Positions 19,827 to 29,168 of a stretch of DNA of 64,000 nucleotides are shown here, in pieces. Source of the stretch: Palsa-1150 sp036490515. Lineage in GTDB: Bacteria; Myxococcota_A; Polyangia; Polyangiales; Polyangiaceae. The notes under the pieces are model-generated. The model made no database searches, was not told where the DNA came from, and was given only the letters and a program-made list of their open reading frames with translations. Numbering within the stretch: position 1 is the stretch's first letter; every line of letters begins with the position of its first letter. The position numbers and the translations under genes were made by a program. The DNA lies in NCBI GenBank assembly GCA_036490515.1, contig DASXDU010000001.1, forward strand, positions 310,001 through 374,000. The letters run 5' to 3'.

Positions 19827-20798
19827 ATGCCGAGCAGCGTGCGGGCGGGGATCCTGGGCGTCGTGGTGGCCGGGATGGCCGTGACGGGGGTGGCCGGCTG
19901 TGCGGCCGCGGGGGCCGCCGACGACGGCGCCTTCGGCGCGTGGGACGAAGCCGGGTCCGGAGCGAGCCACGACGGCGGGAGCTCGGTCGTCGACGCGCGC
20001 GGAGGCGACGAGCACGTGGCGCCCGTCGACGCCGGGCCCGACGCGCGCGCGACGAGCGACGCGGCAGGAGAGCCCGACGCCGACGGAGCCGCGCCGACCG
20101 ACGGACCGGTCGACGCAGCCGCGGACGCCCCCGACGACGCGCTCCCCGGGGACGCTTCCGCCGACGTCGCAGCCGACGCGCCGGCGACGGGCTGCCAGTA
20201 CACGACCGTGTTCCAGCAAGCCGGCCCCGTGCTCACCGTCGGCAGCGACGTCGGGCAGGTCTACTACTGGTCGACGCAGCCGCTCCCCGACGGCGGCGGC
20301 TTCTACTGCATGAAGGTCGACTTCGACATGCAGACGGCCGACACGCTCGCCGGCCTCGGCGGACCCGACGCGGGGTGCCCCATCTACACCCTCGTCACGG
20401 GCATCCACGGCACGGGCCCCAAGGGCACCCCGCCGTCGCAGTCGAAGCTGATGGCCGGCGCGCTCTTCAAGTTCTACACGACGAGCTGCGCGCCCGGAAC
20501 GCACCGCATCGAGCTCGACACGGCATGGAGCGGCGACACCGTCGAGGGGCCGTGGAACCTCGGAGACACGTTCCACTTCACGATCGAGGTGAAGCCCTAC
20601 ACGTCGACCGTCACGCTCACGCAGAACGGCGTCGCGATCGGGCCGACGATCACCGCCAGCATCACCGGCGCGACGGTGGCGGACACGGTGAACCCGAAGA
20701 TCGACTTCGGCGATCCCGCGAAGGGCGGCGGCTCCAACTGGCCGAACTACGGCGCCGTCTACTCGAACGTCGTCATCCAGGCCGACGTCGCGCCGTGA
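19827..20798 (+). CDS. Asp/Ala-rich lipoprotein with beta-sandwich domain
   Basis: The 323-residue precursor has lipobox VAGC and about 110 residues of Asp/Ala/Gly spacer, then a ~200-residue domain from CQYTTVFQQAGPVLTVGSDV. The domain includes FYCMKVDFDMQTADTL and LYHFTIEVKPY-like strands (GDTFHFTIEVKPYTSTVTL) and ends NYGAVYSNVVIQADV, a concanavalin/LamG-like alternation. The ATG at 19827 follows a GTG at 19821 in frame. The ATG is chosen because the signal peptide then has normal length. The upstream frame is the antisense of the Cys-repeat gene and is not coding. The gene converges on the module A sensor gene, 7 bases away. Confidence 0.78.
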   Translation: MPSSVRAGILGVVVAGMAVTGVAGCAAAGAADDGAFGAWDEAGSGASHDGGSSVVDARGGDEHVAPVDAGPDARATSDAAGEPDADGAAPTDGPVDAAADAPDDALPGDASADVAADAPATGCQYTTVFQQAGPVLTVGSDVGQVYYWSTQPLPDGGGFYCMKVDFDMQTADTLAGLGGPDAGCPIYTLVTGIHGTGPKGTPPSQSKLMAGALFKFYTTSCAPGTHRIELDTAWSGDTVEGPWNLGDTFHFTIEVKPYTSTVTLTQNGVAIGPTITASITGATVADTVNPKIDFGDPAKGGGSNWPNYGAVYSNVVIQADVAP

Positions 20799-20805
20799 GC
20801 GCGGC

Positions 20806-21669
20806 TCAGAAGAGGTGGCTGACGATCGCGCTGACGCCTGCGCCGCGGCCGACGATCGAGAGCCCGACGGACGTCGTGCGGGGTGCGTCGGACGCGAGCC
20901 ACAGCCAGCTCGCCGCGCCGAGCGCGACGAGCCCCGCCGCGCCGAGCACGTCGCCCACGACGAGCTTCGTCCGCGACGAGTCCACCTGCGCGTCGGAGCA
21001 CGCGTGCTGCGGGGCGCAGGAGCCGGCGAGCTGCGAGCGCTGGTCGAGGCCGGCGATCCAGAAGGCGGCCGCACCGCCGATCGCGGCCAGCCCGGCCGCC
21101 CCCACCGCGATCGGCAGCAGCGGCATCGCGTGGTGAGCTCCTGCCGCCGCGCCGGTCGTGTCGGGCGGCCCGCTCGGGCCGGCCGCCGGCGCCGCGGCGG
21201 CGGCAAGGACCACGGAGACCAGCCGGTCGTGCTCGCCCTCGCCCACGACGAGCGACCGAGCGACCCACAGCCCCGCGCGCGCGAAGCGGACGGCGTGCGG
21301 CCCCGGATCGACCGCCACCGGCCGCCCGTCGAGCGACGTCGCGACCACGCTGCCGTCGACGCGCACCTCCACGTCGCGCACGTCGTGGCCCTGCGCGTCC
21401 ACGGCGCGGAACACGAGAGACGGCAGCGCGTCCGCGACCTGGGCCTCCCACTTCGTGCAGTCCGACCGAACGAACGCCGGGCACGTGTCCGCGGCGCAGG
21501 CGGCGAGCTGCCGCTTGCTCTCGAGGAGCTTCCCCTGGAGCCGCAGCTTCTGCGCGCTCTCTGCGGCCGACATGCACGTGTCCGACGCCTGCGTCTCGGC
21601 CGATCGTGCCGGCGGCGCGAACGACCACGCCGCCGTCGCGAGGAGGATGGCGAACGCGTGCCCCTTCAT
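20806..21669 (-). CDS. module A: exported two-TM sensor-like protein with Cys hairpin
   Basis: The 287-residue product has a signal peptide (cleaved near PPARSAE) and a Cys-bearing helical part (TCMSAAESAQKLRLQGKLL, QLAACAADTCPAFVRSDCTK). A PEGA-like part contains LDGRPVAVDPGPHAVRF. Two C-terminal transmembrane helices are joined by a short loop GLDQRSQLAGSC...ACSDAQV. The layout is shared with the proteins at 6222-7223 and 48727-49551. Its ATG overlaps the stop of the kinase gene (ATGA), so the two are translated together, and it probably partners that kinase. The stimulus is unknown. The paired Cys residues suggest disulfides in the envelope. Confidence 0.8.
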   Translation of the reverse strand: MKGHAFAILLATAAWSFAPPARSAETQASDTCMSAAESAQKLRLQGKLLESKRQLAACAADTCPAFVRSDCTKWEAQVADALPSLVFRAVDAQGHDVRDVEVRVDGSVVATSLDGRPVAVDPGPHAVRFARAGLWVARSLVVGEGEHDRLVSVVLAAAAAPAAGPSGPPDTTGAAAGAHHAMPLLPIAVGAAGLAAIGGAAAFWIAGLDQRSQLAGSCAPQHACSDAQVDSSRTKLVVGDVLGAAGLVALGAASWLWLASDAPRTTSVGLSIVGRGAGVSAIVSHLF

Positions 21670-23120
21670 CCGCCGCATTCGCGCTTGTAGTGGCGGATGC
21701 CGTCGCGGTCCATGGTGAACGGTGGATCGCAGTCGCGTCGCGGCGCCTTCACGGGCCCGGAACCGGCCTGCTTGGGCCGCGCCGTCGCGAACGCGGAGGC
21801 GCTCGGCTCGGGCGCCGAGGAGTCCGGCGCGGATGCGGATGCGGACGCCGTGTCCGTGGGAGGAGCCGGGGCGAGCGTGTCCCCGGAAGGAGGTGGCGTT
21901 CCCGGAGGCGGCGACGTCGTCGCGCTCGTCGCGCTCGTCGAGGCAGCCGGGGAGGTCGTCGCAGTGGAGCTGCTCCGGCCGAGCGCGACGGCGACGAGCG
22001 ACGCGGCGGCCACGACGCCCAGGGCCACCGGCACGAGCCGGCCCGGACGGAAGCGCGTCACGGGCGTGGGGCCGAGCCCCTTCGTGAGCTCCGTCTCGCT
22101 GCGCGCGGGCGACGCACCGGCTTCCGCCCCGCGTGACGGCGCAGGGGCGGGAGGCGTCGCGCCCAGCTCGATCGCGCCGATCGACTCGGTGAGCGTGACG
22201 AGCCGTTCGTGCGCGAGCTCCTCGACCCAGCGCCCCACCTCGGCGGGACCGGCCGGCGGGACGGCCTCCTCGAGCGCTCGGGCCATCGCGCGGGCCGTCG
22301 CGAACCGCGCGCCGGGGCTGCGCGCGAGCGCCTTCGCGACGACCGCGTCGAGGCCCGGCGGCAGGTCGGCCGCCCACCGGCTCGGCGGATCGAGCGTCGC
22401 GGTCATCACCCTGTCGAGAAGCGCCCCCTCGTTGTCGGCGATGAACGCGCGCCGCGCCGTGAGCGACTCCCAGAGGACGAGCCCCGCCGCGTACACGTCG
22501 GTCGCGCGCGAGACCGTGCCCCGGATCTGCTCCGGTGCCATGTACGCGAGCTTGCCCTTGAGCTGCCCGCTCCGCGTCGTGGGCTGCGCGCGGCTCGCGC
22601 CCTTCGCGATCCCGAGGTCGATGACGCGCGCGACGCCGTCCGACCCCACGAGGACGTTCTGCGGGCTCACGTCGCGGTGGACGAGGCCGAGCAGCGCGCC
22701 GTCCTCGCCGCGCGCCTCGTGGACGGCGTGCAGTCCCTCGAGCACGTTGCACATCACCGCGGCGACGACGCGCGGCGACGGCGGCGGTACCGGCGCGCGC
22801 GACTTGCGGAGCAGGTTCGAGAGCGGCTCGCCGTGCACGTACTCCATCACGAGGAAGAGCTCCCCTTCGAGGGAGACGACGTCGATGATGGGCACGACGT
22901 TCGGGTGCCGGACGCGCGCCGCGAGCCGCGCCTCGTCGAGGAACATGACGGTGAACTCGGGGTCGCCCGCGAGCTCGGAGCGGAGGCGCTTGACGGCCAC
23001 CGTGCGGGAAAACCCCGCGTCCGCCGTCATCCGGGCGAGGTGGACGGACGCCATACCCCCCGAGGCTATGGGCGGGTCGTAGAGCGTGTATCGCCCGAGA
23101 GTCGTCGATCGACCCAGCAA
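21666..23120 (-). CDS. module A: membrane Ser/Thr kinase with Cys-bounded tail (DLG variant)
   Basis: The 484-residue protein has a kinase domain at about residues 10-275: Gly loop IASGGMASVHL, VAVKRLRSE, catalytic loop HRDVSPQN, the magnesium loop as DLGIAK in place of DFG, and GKLAYMAPEQIRG. One transmembrane helix follows (VALGVVAAASLVAVALG), then a Ser/Thr/Pro-rich extracytoplasmic region, and the last ~20 residues contain CDPPFTMDRDGIRHYKREC. A nearly identical pattern ends the module B kinase. The TTG at 23120 is the best start, since it sits directly before the conserved LGRYTLYDPPIASGG. The gene is divergent from the FHA-sigma54 activator, with only 49 bases between them. Confidence 0.93.
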   Translation of the reverse strand: MLGRSTTLGRYTLYDPPIASGGMASVHLARMTADAGFSRTVAVKRLRSELAGDPEFTVMFLDEARLAARVRHPNVVPIIDVVSLEGELFLVMEYVHGEPLSNLLRKSRAPVPPPSPRVVAAVMCNVLEGLHAVHEARGEDGALLGLVHRDVSPQNVLVGSDGVARVIDLGIAKGASRAQPTTRSGQLKGKLAYMAPEQIRGTVSRATDVYAAGLVLWESLTARRAFIADNEGALLDRVMTATLDPPSRWAADLPPGLDAVVAKALARSPGARFATARAMARALEEAVPPAGPAEVGRWVEELAHERLVTLTESIGAIELGATPPAPAPSRGAEAGASPARSETELTKGLGPTPVTRFRPGRLVPVALGVVAAASLVAVALGRSSSTATTSPAASTSATSATTSPPPGTPPPSGDTLAPAPPTDTASASASAPDSSAPEPSASAFATARPKQAGSGPVKAPRRDCDPPFTMDRDGIRHYKRECGG

Positions 23121-23169
23121 CGCCTCGAAGCTAGCAGACGGCTACCCGCAGCGCTTAAGCTACGCGGCG

Positions 23170-24498
<1,329 letters not shown>

Positions 24499-24530
24499 CT
24501 CGCGAGCGCGGCTCGGCGGGCGTCGCCCGC

Positions 24531-25568
24531 TCAGGGCGCGCAGCAGACCGTCGACGGCGACGTGCCCGCGGCGCCGCCGCTCGGGGTGCTCACGGCGCCC
24601 CCGCACGTGCCCGGGGTGAACGTGGCGTTGCCCTCGAGGCCCGCGGGCAGGCTCTCGGACTGGCACGCCGTACCGAAGGGCACGGGCGAGACCGAGGTCG
24701 AGCACCCTCCCGTGTACGGCGTGATCGACCCCGTGCACTTGCTGCCCGTGACGGTGCACGCGGAGCACGCGCCGCAGGCGCGCGAGTCGTCCACGCCGGC
24801 GTAGAAGACGTGCCGCGCCGTGTAGGCGCTGCCGGTGGGGCACGGCACCTCGCCCGCCGAGAACACGCAGAGGCTTCCGTCGAACGGCACCGGTGGCGCC
24901 GGGACGCAGGTCCCTCCCCCGGCGCACGCCGCGGGTTGCGCGGGCGCGACCGAGCATGCGCGGCCGATCTCCGACCACGCCGCCGTGGGGACGTCGCTCG
25001 AGAGGGTCGGGCTGCACGTGCCGCCCGTCGCGTAAGGGGCGGTCACCGCGAGGTACACGGGCGAGGGACACGAGGTCGTGAACTGCGAGCAGGTGCCGTT
25101 CTCGACGCTCACGGGCCCATCGCACGGCGTCTGGCACCCGGGGTCGTCGTAGAGCGTGACCGACGCGTTGCCGCAGCTCCCTCCCTGCGGCGTCCCGCAG
25201 TCGCACGTGCACGTCGCGGCGGGCGCCGAGAGCTGCGCGAACCCGTCGAGCCCCGGCGCGGGGTACGCCCCGGGGCAGGCCGGAGGCGACGCCAGCGGCG
25301 GCCCGACCTTGTCGTAGAGGATGGCCGGACCGGCCCATCCGGCGGGAACGGCCGGGGCGCATGCGAGGCTCGCGCTCCCGCAGGGACCGGAGGGTGCGTC
25401 GCTCCCGTCGGCCGCCGCACCCTCGTCGGAGGCGTCGGCGCCAGGGGCCGCGTCGGAGCCCGCGTCGGGACGGCCGCCCGTGAACCCGTCGTACGAGGTC
25501 ACCAGGCTGCATGCCGCGAGCGCCACCCCGAGGGTGGCCAGCACCCCGCGGGACACGCTCGTTAGCAC
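24531..25568 (-). CDS. Cys-rich lipoprotein beside module A
   Basis: The 345-residue precursor has lipobox LAAC followed by SLVTSYDGFTGG, a motif recurring in the lipoprotein beside module B. After an Asp/Ala-rich spacer the mature part has about two dozen Cys, including CTCDC, a CxCxxC cluster, CGACSACTVTGSKC and a terminal STVCCAP. They imply several disulfides and a rigid extracytoplasmic domain. No enzyme signature is visible. The gene is convergent with the FHA-sigma54 activator (32 bases apart), and its 5' end is only 48 bases from the next divergent gene. Its link to the kinase module is by position and shared motif only. Confidence 0.78.
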   Translation of the reverse strand: MLTSVSRGVLATLGVALAACSLVTSYDGFTGGRPDAGSDAAPGADASDEGAAADGSDAPSGPCGSASLACAPAVPAGWAGPAILYDKVGPPLASPPACPGAYPAPGLDGFAQLSAPAATCTCDCGTPQGGSCGNASVTLYDDPGCQTPCDGPVSVENGTCSQFTTSCPSPVYLAVTAPYATGGTCSPTLSSDVPTAAWSEIGRACSVAPAQPAACAGGGTCVPAPPVPFDGSLCVFSAGEVPCPTGSAYTARHVFYAGVDDSRACGACSACTVTGSKCTGSITPYTGGCSTSVSPVPFGTACQSESLPAGLEGNATFTPGTCGGAVSTPSGGAAGTSPSTVCCAP

Positions 25569-25616
25569 GGTCTCATGCTAGCGCGTGCGCCGCCGTCAGG
25601 TACATTGGCTCCCGGC

Positions 25617-25943
25617 GTGGCCTCGAACGACCGCATCACGATCCCGACGGACATGAGCGCCACCGCCCGCGCGAGCGAGCGGCTGTTCGAGGCCGCCAGC
25701 AGCGACGTCCGCGAGTCGATCAGCCCGCGGTCCATCCCGTGGCTCGTGATGGTGCACGACGACCTGCTGACGCTGCCGCTCGACGGGCGCTCGGGCTTCG
25801 TGCTGTCCCTCGTCGACGGGCGGTGCACCGTCGAGATGATCCTCGACGTCGCCGGGCTGCCGGAGGACGACGTCATCGACATCCTGCGCCTCTTGCGCGA
25901 CCTCGGGGCGATCGAGCTGCGCGACGATCCCAAGTCGGCGTAG
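25617..25943 (+). CDS. small conserved-looking protein, winged-helix-like
   Basis: This ~108-residue protein has no signal peptide. The conserved core runs from PRSIPWLVMVHDDLLTLPL through GFVLSLVDGRCTVEMI to DVIDILRLLRDLGAIEL, a pattern of two beta strands and three helices ending in a wing-like hydrophobic strand, reminiscent of PqqD-like or winged-helix domains. The gene at 63163-63504 follows the same pattern. The function is unknown. The GTG at 25617 is preferred because TACATT (25601-25606) forms a -10-like box just before it. An in-frame ATG at 25575 would almost abut the divergent lipoprotein start. Confidence 0.65.
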   Translation: MASNDRITIPTDMSATARASERLFEAASSDVRESISPRSIPWLVMVHDDLLTLPLDGRSGFVLSLVDGRCTVEMILDVAGLPEDDVIDILRLLRDLGAIELRDDPKSA

Positions 25944-25994
25944 CGCGCGCCGCCAGCCGCGAAGCCGCGAGCTCGGGGATCGAGCGGTGCGGGC

Positions 25995-26013
25995 CGGGAT
26001 CGAACCGATCCCG
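25995..26013. other. 8-bp perfect inverted repeat
   Basis: CGGGATCG-AAC-CGATCCCG forms a perfect 8-bp hairpin between the small gene ending at 25943 and the esterase start at 26092. It could end transcription of the former or act as a regulator site. There is no T-run. Confidence 0.35.
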
Positions 26014-26091
26014 CTTTCCCCGCCGGCCCCTCGTGTCCACGGCGAAAAGCGCCCGCGCGCCGCAGGTCCGCGTCTTGCGAGGCCTCGCGGC

Positions 26092-27069
26092 ATGGCGTGG
26101 CGGCAGGCAATGGGCGTCGTCGCGGTGGGCCTCCTCGCGGGCTGCTCGAGCGGCTCCGAGGGAGGGCACGGCTTCGCGACGGACGGAGGAGGCGCGCTGC
26201 AGGGCGAAGCCGGAGCGGAGGGGGCGTCCCCGTCCGGACCGGACGGAGGGGCCGGAGCGACCGACGCGGCGAGCGACGCCTCGGGGCAGACGGGTCCGGG
26301 TGACTCCGCCGCACCCGACGTGGCGCCCGTCGAGGCCTCGTCGGCCGCACTCTCTCCGGGCACGTCCACGCTCTCGCTCACGATCGCCGGCGTCGCGCGC
26401 TCCGTGCTCCTCCACGTCCCCGCGCACGCTGGGCCGATGCCGCTGGTCATCGCGCTCCACGGCGACGGCGACACGAGCACGAACTTCGTCTCGTACGAGG
26501 GGCTCACCGGCGACGCGGACGCCGACGGCTTCGTCCTCGCGGCGCCGCAGGGGATCACGCGCGAGGTCACCATCCACGAGTCCGGGCAGGCCGTGCAGAC
26601 CATCCCTGGCATCGACTGGGACCCGTACAACTCGATCGCTTCGGACGGCAGCATCGTCAGCGACGACAACGAGGACGTGCCGCTGCTCGACGCGATCCGG
26701 ACGCAGCTCGTCGCCTCCGGGTCGATCGATCCGCACCACGTCGTCGTCTACGGCTACTCGCAGGGCGGGTACCTCGCGTTCCGGTACGGCATGTCGGCCG
26801 GAGCGAGCGTCGCGTGCGCGGCCGTCGTCTCGGCGGCGACGCCGCTCCCGGGCACCACGCTCATCGAGAAGGCGCCCCGCAAGACCCCGGTGTTCCTCCA
26901 GATCGGCACGGCGGACGGGGCCTATGCGGCGGCCCAGCAGACCGAGCAAGAGCTCACGCAGAACGGCAACCCCGTGCAGTGGGTCGCCGTAGAGGGCGCG
27001 GGTCACGTCCCCCCGCCGGGGGACCCGAAGGCGCCGCTCGCGTGGTGCCTCCAGCAAGCCCTCCCATGA
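26092..27069 (+). CDS. lipoprotein esterase, PHB-depolymerase/LpqC-like alpha/beta hydrolase
   Basis: The 325-residue precursor has lipobox LLAGC and an Asp/Ala/Gly spacer to about residue 95, then an alpha/beta-hydrolase domain. Visible elements are the oxyanion-hole strand MPLVIALHGDGD, the Asp-rich lid region IDWDPYNS, the nucleophile elbow GYSQG, the Asp-bearing strand end GTADGAYAA and the catalytic His in GAGHVPPP. This matches the secreted polyhydroxybutyrate-depolymerase/feruloyl-esterase (LpqC) family, which cleaves extracellular esters. The real substrate is not determinable. The ATG at 26092 gives a normal signal peptide. The longer frame to 25987 would cover the inverted repeat. 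Confidence 0.85.
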   Translation: MAWRQAMGVVAVGLLAGCSSGSEGGHGFATDGGGALQGEAGAEGASPSGPDGGAGATDAASDASGQTGPGDSAAPDVAPVEASSAALSPGTSTLSLTIAGVARSVLLHVPAHAGPMPLVIALHGDGDTSTNFVSYEGLTGDADADGFVLAAPQGITREVTIHESGQAVQTIPGIDWDPYNSIASDGSIVSDDNEDVPLLDAIRTQLVASGSIDPHHVVVYGYSQGGYLAFRYGMSAGASVACAAVVSAATPLPGTTLIEKAPRKTPVFLQIGTADGAYAAAQQTEQELTQNGNPVQWVAVEGAGHVPPPGDPKAPLAWCLQQALP

Positions 27070-27098
27070 AGGCTCAAGCGATCGTAGTATCGCGAGCC

Positions 27099-27536
27099 AT
27101 GTCCTCCCTCCACTCGCGCATCGCCGACCTCACTTCGAAGTTCGCCATGGACGTCATGGCGGCCATCCGTTCCGCGTCGCTCGACGAGCTGACCGGCGGG
27201 GGCGGCGCTCCTCGTCGTGCCGATCACGCTGGCCGCGCTGCCCGCGTCGGTCGTATCGGCCGCGCTGGTCGCGTCGCCGCCGATGCGGAGGCCCCCGCCT
27301 CGCGTCGCGCGCGCATCGTCAACGGGCGCCTCGCGCGCCGCTCGGGCGACGAGATCGAGCGCACCCTGGCTCTCGTCACCGCCGCCCTCGGGGCAGGGTC
27401 GATGCGCGCCGAGGAGATCGGCAAGCTCCTGTCCCTCGACAAGCGCGAGCTCCCGCGCGTCCTCGCCCTCGGCCTCAAGACGAAGAAGCTCGCGAAGAAG
27501 GGCGCCAAGCGCGGGACCACGTACAGCGTGCGGTAG
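27099..27536 (+). CDS. small DNA-binding-like protein
   Basis: The 145-residue product starts with a helix MSSLHSRIADLTSKFAMDVMAAI, then a low-complexity Gly/Ala/Arg linker (GGGGAPRRADHAGRAARVGRIGRAGRV) of the kind that binds DNA non-specifically. The C-terminal part looks like a winged-helix motif (AEEIGKLLSLDKRELPRVLALGL) with a basic tail ending in TKKLAKKGAKRGTTYSVR. A role as a nucleoid-associated or regulatory protein is inferred. No family was recognised with certainty. A TAGTAT -10-like box (27085-27090) lies eight bases before the ATG, suggesting a leaderless transcript. Confidence 0.65.
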   Translation: MSSLHSRIADLTSKFAMDVMAAIRSASLDELTGGGGAPRRADHAGRAARVGRIGRAGRVAADAEAPASRRARIVNGRLARRSGDEIERTLALVTAALGAGSMRAEEIGKLLSLDKRELPRVLALGLKTKKLAKKGAKRGTTYSVR

Positions 27537-27579
27537 GGGCCGATCGCCGGGCTTCGCGTCGCCCGCGCCGCGGGTTCGT

Positions 27580-27600
27580 GCACGGAATCGAACTCCGTGC
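27580..27600. terminator. hairpin between convergent genes
   Basis: GCACGGA-ATCGAAC-TCCGTGC is a perfect 7-bp hairpin in the 101-base gap between the convergent DNA-binding-like gene and rpiA. It may serve as a bidirectional terminator, although neither side has a T-run. It superficially resembles a tRNA T arm. The full cloverleaf does not form. Confidence 0.3.
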
Positions 27601-27637
27601 CCGATCTCCCGATCGCTCTAGCTCGTTTGCCCTCCCG

Positions 27638-28321
27638 CTACGTCTTCTTCACCAGCCGCTTCACTCCGCTCTTCGCCGCGACCACGACCACGTCGGCCCT
27701 CCCCACGAAGAGCCCCGTCTCCACCACCCCGGGGATCCCCTTCAGCGCGCGATCGAGCGCCCCCGGATCTTCGATGGGGCCCGTCTTCAGGTCGTAGATC
27801 ACGTTGCCTGCGTCGGTCCTCACCTCGGCGCCGTCCTTCACGCGGAGCACGGGCGTCCCGAGCATCTCGAGCTTCGCGCGCGTCGCGCCGTGCGCGAACC
27901 GCAGGACCTCGACGGGGACGGGCCAGCTCTCGCCGAGGCGCTTCGAGAGCTTGCTCTCGTCGACGATGATCACGTTCCGGCGTGCGGCGTAGTTGACGAT
28001 CTTCTCGCGCGCATGCGCGGCCCCGCCGCCCTTGATCAGGTCGAGGCTCTCGCTCACCTCGTCGGCGCCGTCGACGTTGACGAGGATGTCCCACGGGCCC
28101 TCGTCGCCGAGCAGCTGGATGCCGAGGCTCGCCGCGAGGGTGCGCGTCGACTCGCTCGTCGGGACGCCGACGAGCTTGCGGCCGGCGGCGACGAGCGGCG
28201 CGAGCTCCTCGACGAAGATGCGGGACGTGGACCCGCTGCCGAGGCCCACGATTCCCGCTCCGGGGAGCTCTTCGAGGGCGGTGCGCGCGGCGAGCCGTTT
28301 CATCTCCGTGCTGTCGGTCAT
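27638..28321 (-). CDS. rpiA: ribose-5-phosphate isomerase A
   Basis: RpiA interconverts ribose 5-phosphate and ribulose 5-phosphate in the non-oxidative pentose phosphate pathway, in the cytosol. The 227-residue product has normal family length and all main motifs: the phosphate-binding GLGSGST, GVPTSEST, the active-site DGADE with its acidic residues, and LIKGGGAAHAREKIV with the catalytic Lys and Glu. VVETGLFVGRAD lies near the C-terminus. The gene appears monocistronic. A Cys-rich lipoprotein gene precedes it on the same strand with a 20-base gap and is functionally unrelated. Confidence 0.97.
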   Translation of the reverse strand: MTDSTEMKRLAARTALEELPGAGIVGLGSGSTSRIFVEELAPLVAAGRKLVGVPTSESTRTLAASLGIQLLGDEGPWDILVNVDGADEVSESLDLIKGGGAAHAREKIVNYAARRNVIIVDESKLSKRLGESWPVPVEVLRFAHGATRAKLEMLGTPVLRVKDGAEVRTDAGNVIYDLKTGPIEDPGALDRALKGIPGVVETGLFVGRADVVVVAAKSGVKRLVKKT

Positions 28322-28341
28322 GGCGGGCGCAGCCTACCGGA

Positions 28342-28896
28342 TCACTCGGCAGGCGAATCGCTCGCCGCGTCCGTCGCCGCGTCGCTCGACGCGTCCGGCG
28401 GCGTGGGCACCTCGCCGTCCACGCACCCGATCCCGCCGCAGCCCTTGAACGGCCCGAAGGTGCCGCTGCTCGGGCACGTGAAGAGCGTGCACGACCCTTC
28501 GTCGACGAACGTCGTGCCGGGCGTGCACGGGCACGGGTCGAAGCACGGGCTGCAGCCGACGTCCTTGAGGACGACGTCCTCGGGGGGTGCTGCCTCCGGG
28601 CATCCGTCGCCCTGGCACCAGTCCACCCCGCCCCAGATTCCGTCGGAGGGGCAGGTGTAGGTGCCGCACGCGGCCGGGGAATAGAACGAGTCCCCCGGCT
28701 CGCACGCGCATATCTGCCCGCAAGGACTGCAGGTTCCGGAGTCGAAGTCGATGCCGGAGCCGTCGTCGGACGAGCCGTCGTCGGACGCGTCCACGGGAAC
28801 GGCCATCGAGTTGTGGGGCCGGTTGCTGCACGCGATCCAGGTGAGACCGCAGACCGCCGCGGTGGCAGCAAAAGAGGGAAAACGGCGCAAAACCAT
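28342..28896 (-). CDS. Cys-rich lipoprotein with duplicated domain
   Basis: The 184-residue precursor has lipobox TWIAC and an Asp/Ser spacer, then two ~45-residue repeats of pattern CSPC-x3-C-x-C-x-PG-x9-C-x3-TCPS-G-x2-G-x8-GC. Repeat 1 begins CSPCGQICACEPGD and repeat 2 begins CSPCFDPCPCTPGT. It ends in an Asp/Ala-rich tail. Each repeat carries about eight Cys, pointing to a disulfide-knitted surface module, and no enzyme function is suggested. The ATG at 28896 (MVLRRFPSF) gives a proper signal peptide. The open frame extends to 28962 but the extra residues would spoil it. Confidence 0.75.
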   Translation of the reverse strand: MVLRRFPSFAATAAVCGLTWIACSNRPHNSMAVPVDASDDGSSDDGSGIDFDSGTCSPCGQICACEPGDSFYSPAACGTYTCPSDGIWGGVDWCQGDGCPEAAPPEDVVLKDVGCSPCFDPCPCTPGTTFVDEGSCTLFTCPSSGTFGPFKGCGGIGCVDGEVPTPPDASSDAATDAASDSPAE

Positions 28897-29091
28897 GGGG
28901 ATCAGCGTAGTGCGCTCCCGCGGAACGTCACCGCCTTGACGTAGATCCATGCGCCGGATCACGAGCGCATCTGAGGGGATGAAAAATTACAGTCCCGCCG
29001 GCCTGCCGTTGCTGTGAAGCAAGGTCCCGTTCGTTTTCCTCGGCCGGTACCCCCCGGTACGGTACTCGGGCCCCGGGGGCTAACCGTCGAA

Positions 29092-29112
29092 GCCGGAGCG
29101 AAGAACTCCGGC
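29092..29112 (+). promoter_or_regulatory. leader hairpin before the lipoprotein/metalloprotease operon
   Basis: GCCGGAG-CGAAGAA-CTCCGGC forms a 7-bp hairpin about 57 bases before the start codon at 29169. An AT-rich patch (28978-28990) and an inverted GGTAC-rich stretch (about 29047-29066) precede it. The 206-base region is thus a structured leader. No known riboswitch class was recognised. Confidence 0.35.
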
Positions 29113-29168
29113 GACGCCGTGTGTGGCCACTTTGTCCGACTCCGACCGTTTTCGAAGCAGGAGACCTC

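Noticed and set aside
25575..25616. Earlier ATG start for the small gene at 25617
   Set aside because: It would almost abut the divergent lipoprotein start and would be inside the putative promoter. The later GTG fits better, although this remains uncertain.
25995..26013. tRNA T-arm remnant
   Set aside because: The reverse strand contains GGTTCGATCCCG, but the rest of the tRNA is absent. It is a plain 8-bp inverted repeat.
27570..27638. tRNA-like sequence on the minus strand after rpiA (GCGGGAG...GTTCGAT...CCCGC)
   Set aside because: The T-arm-like hairpin and five acceptor pairs exist, but D and anticodon arms do not form (a GATC-GGGA-GATC stem competes, and there is no 7-base loop). Annotated as a hairpin only.
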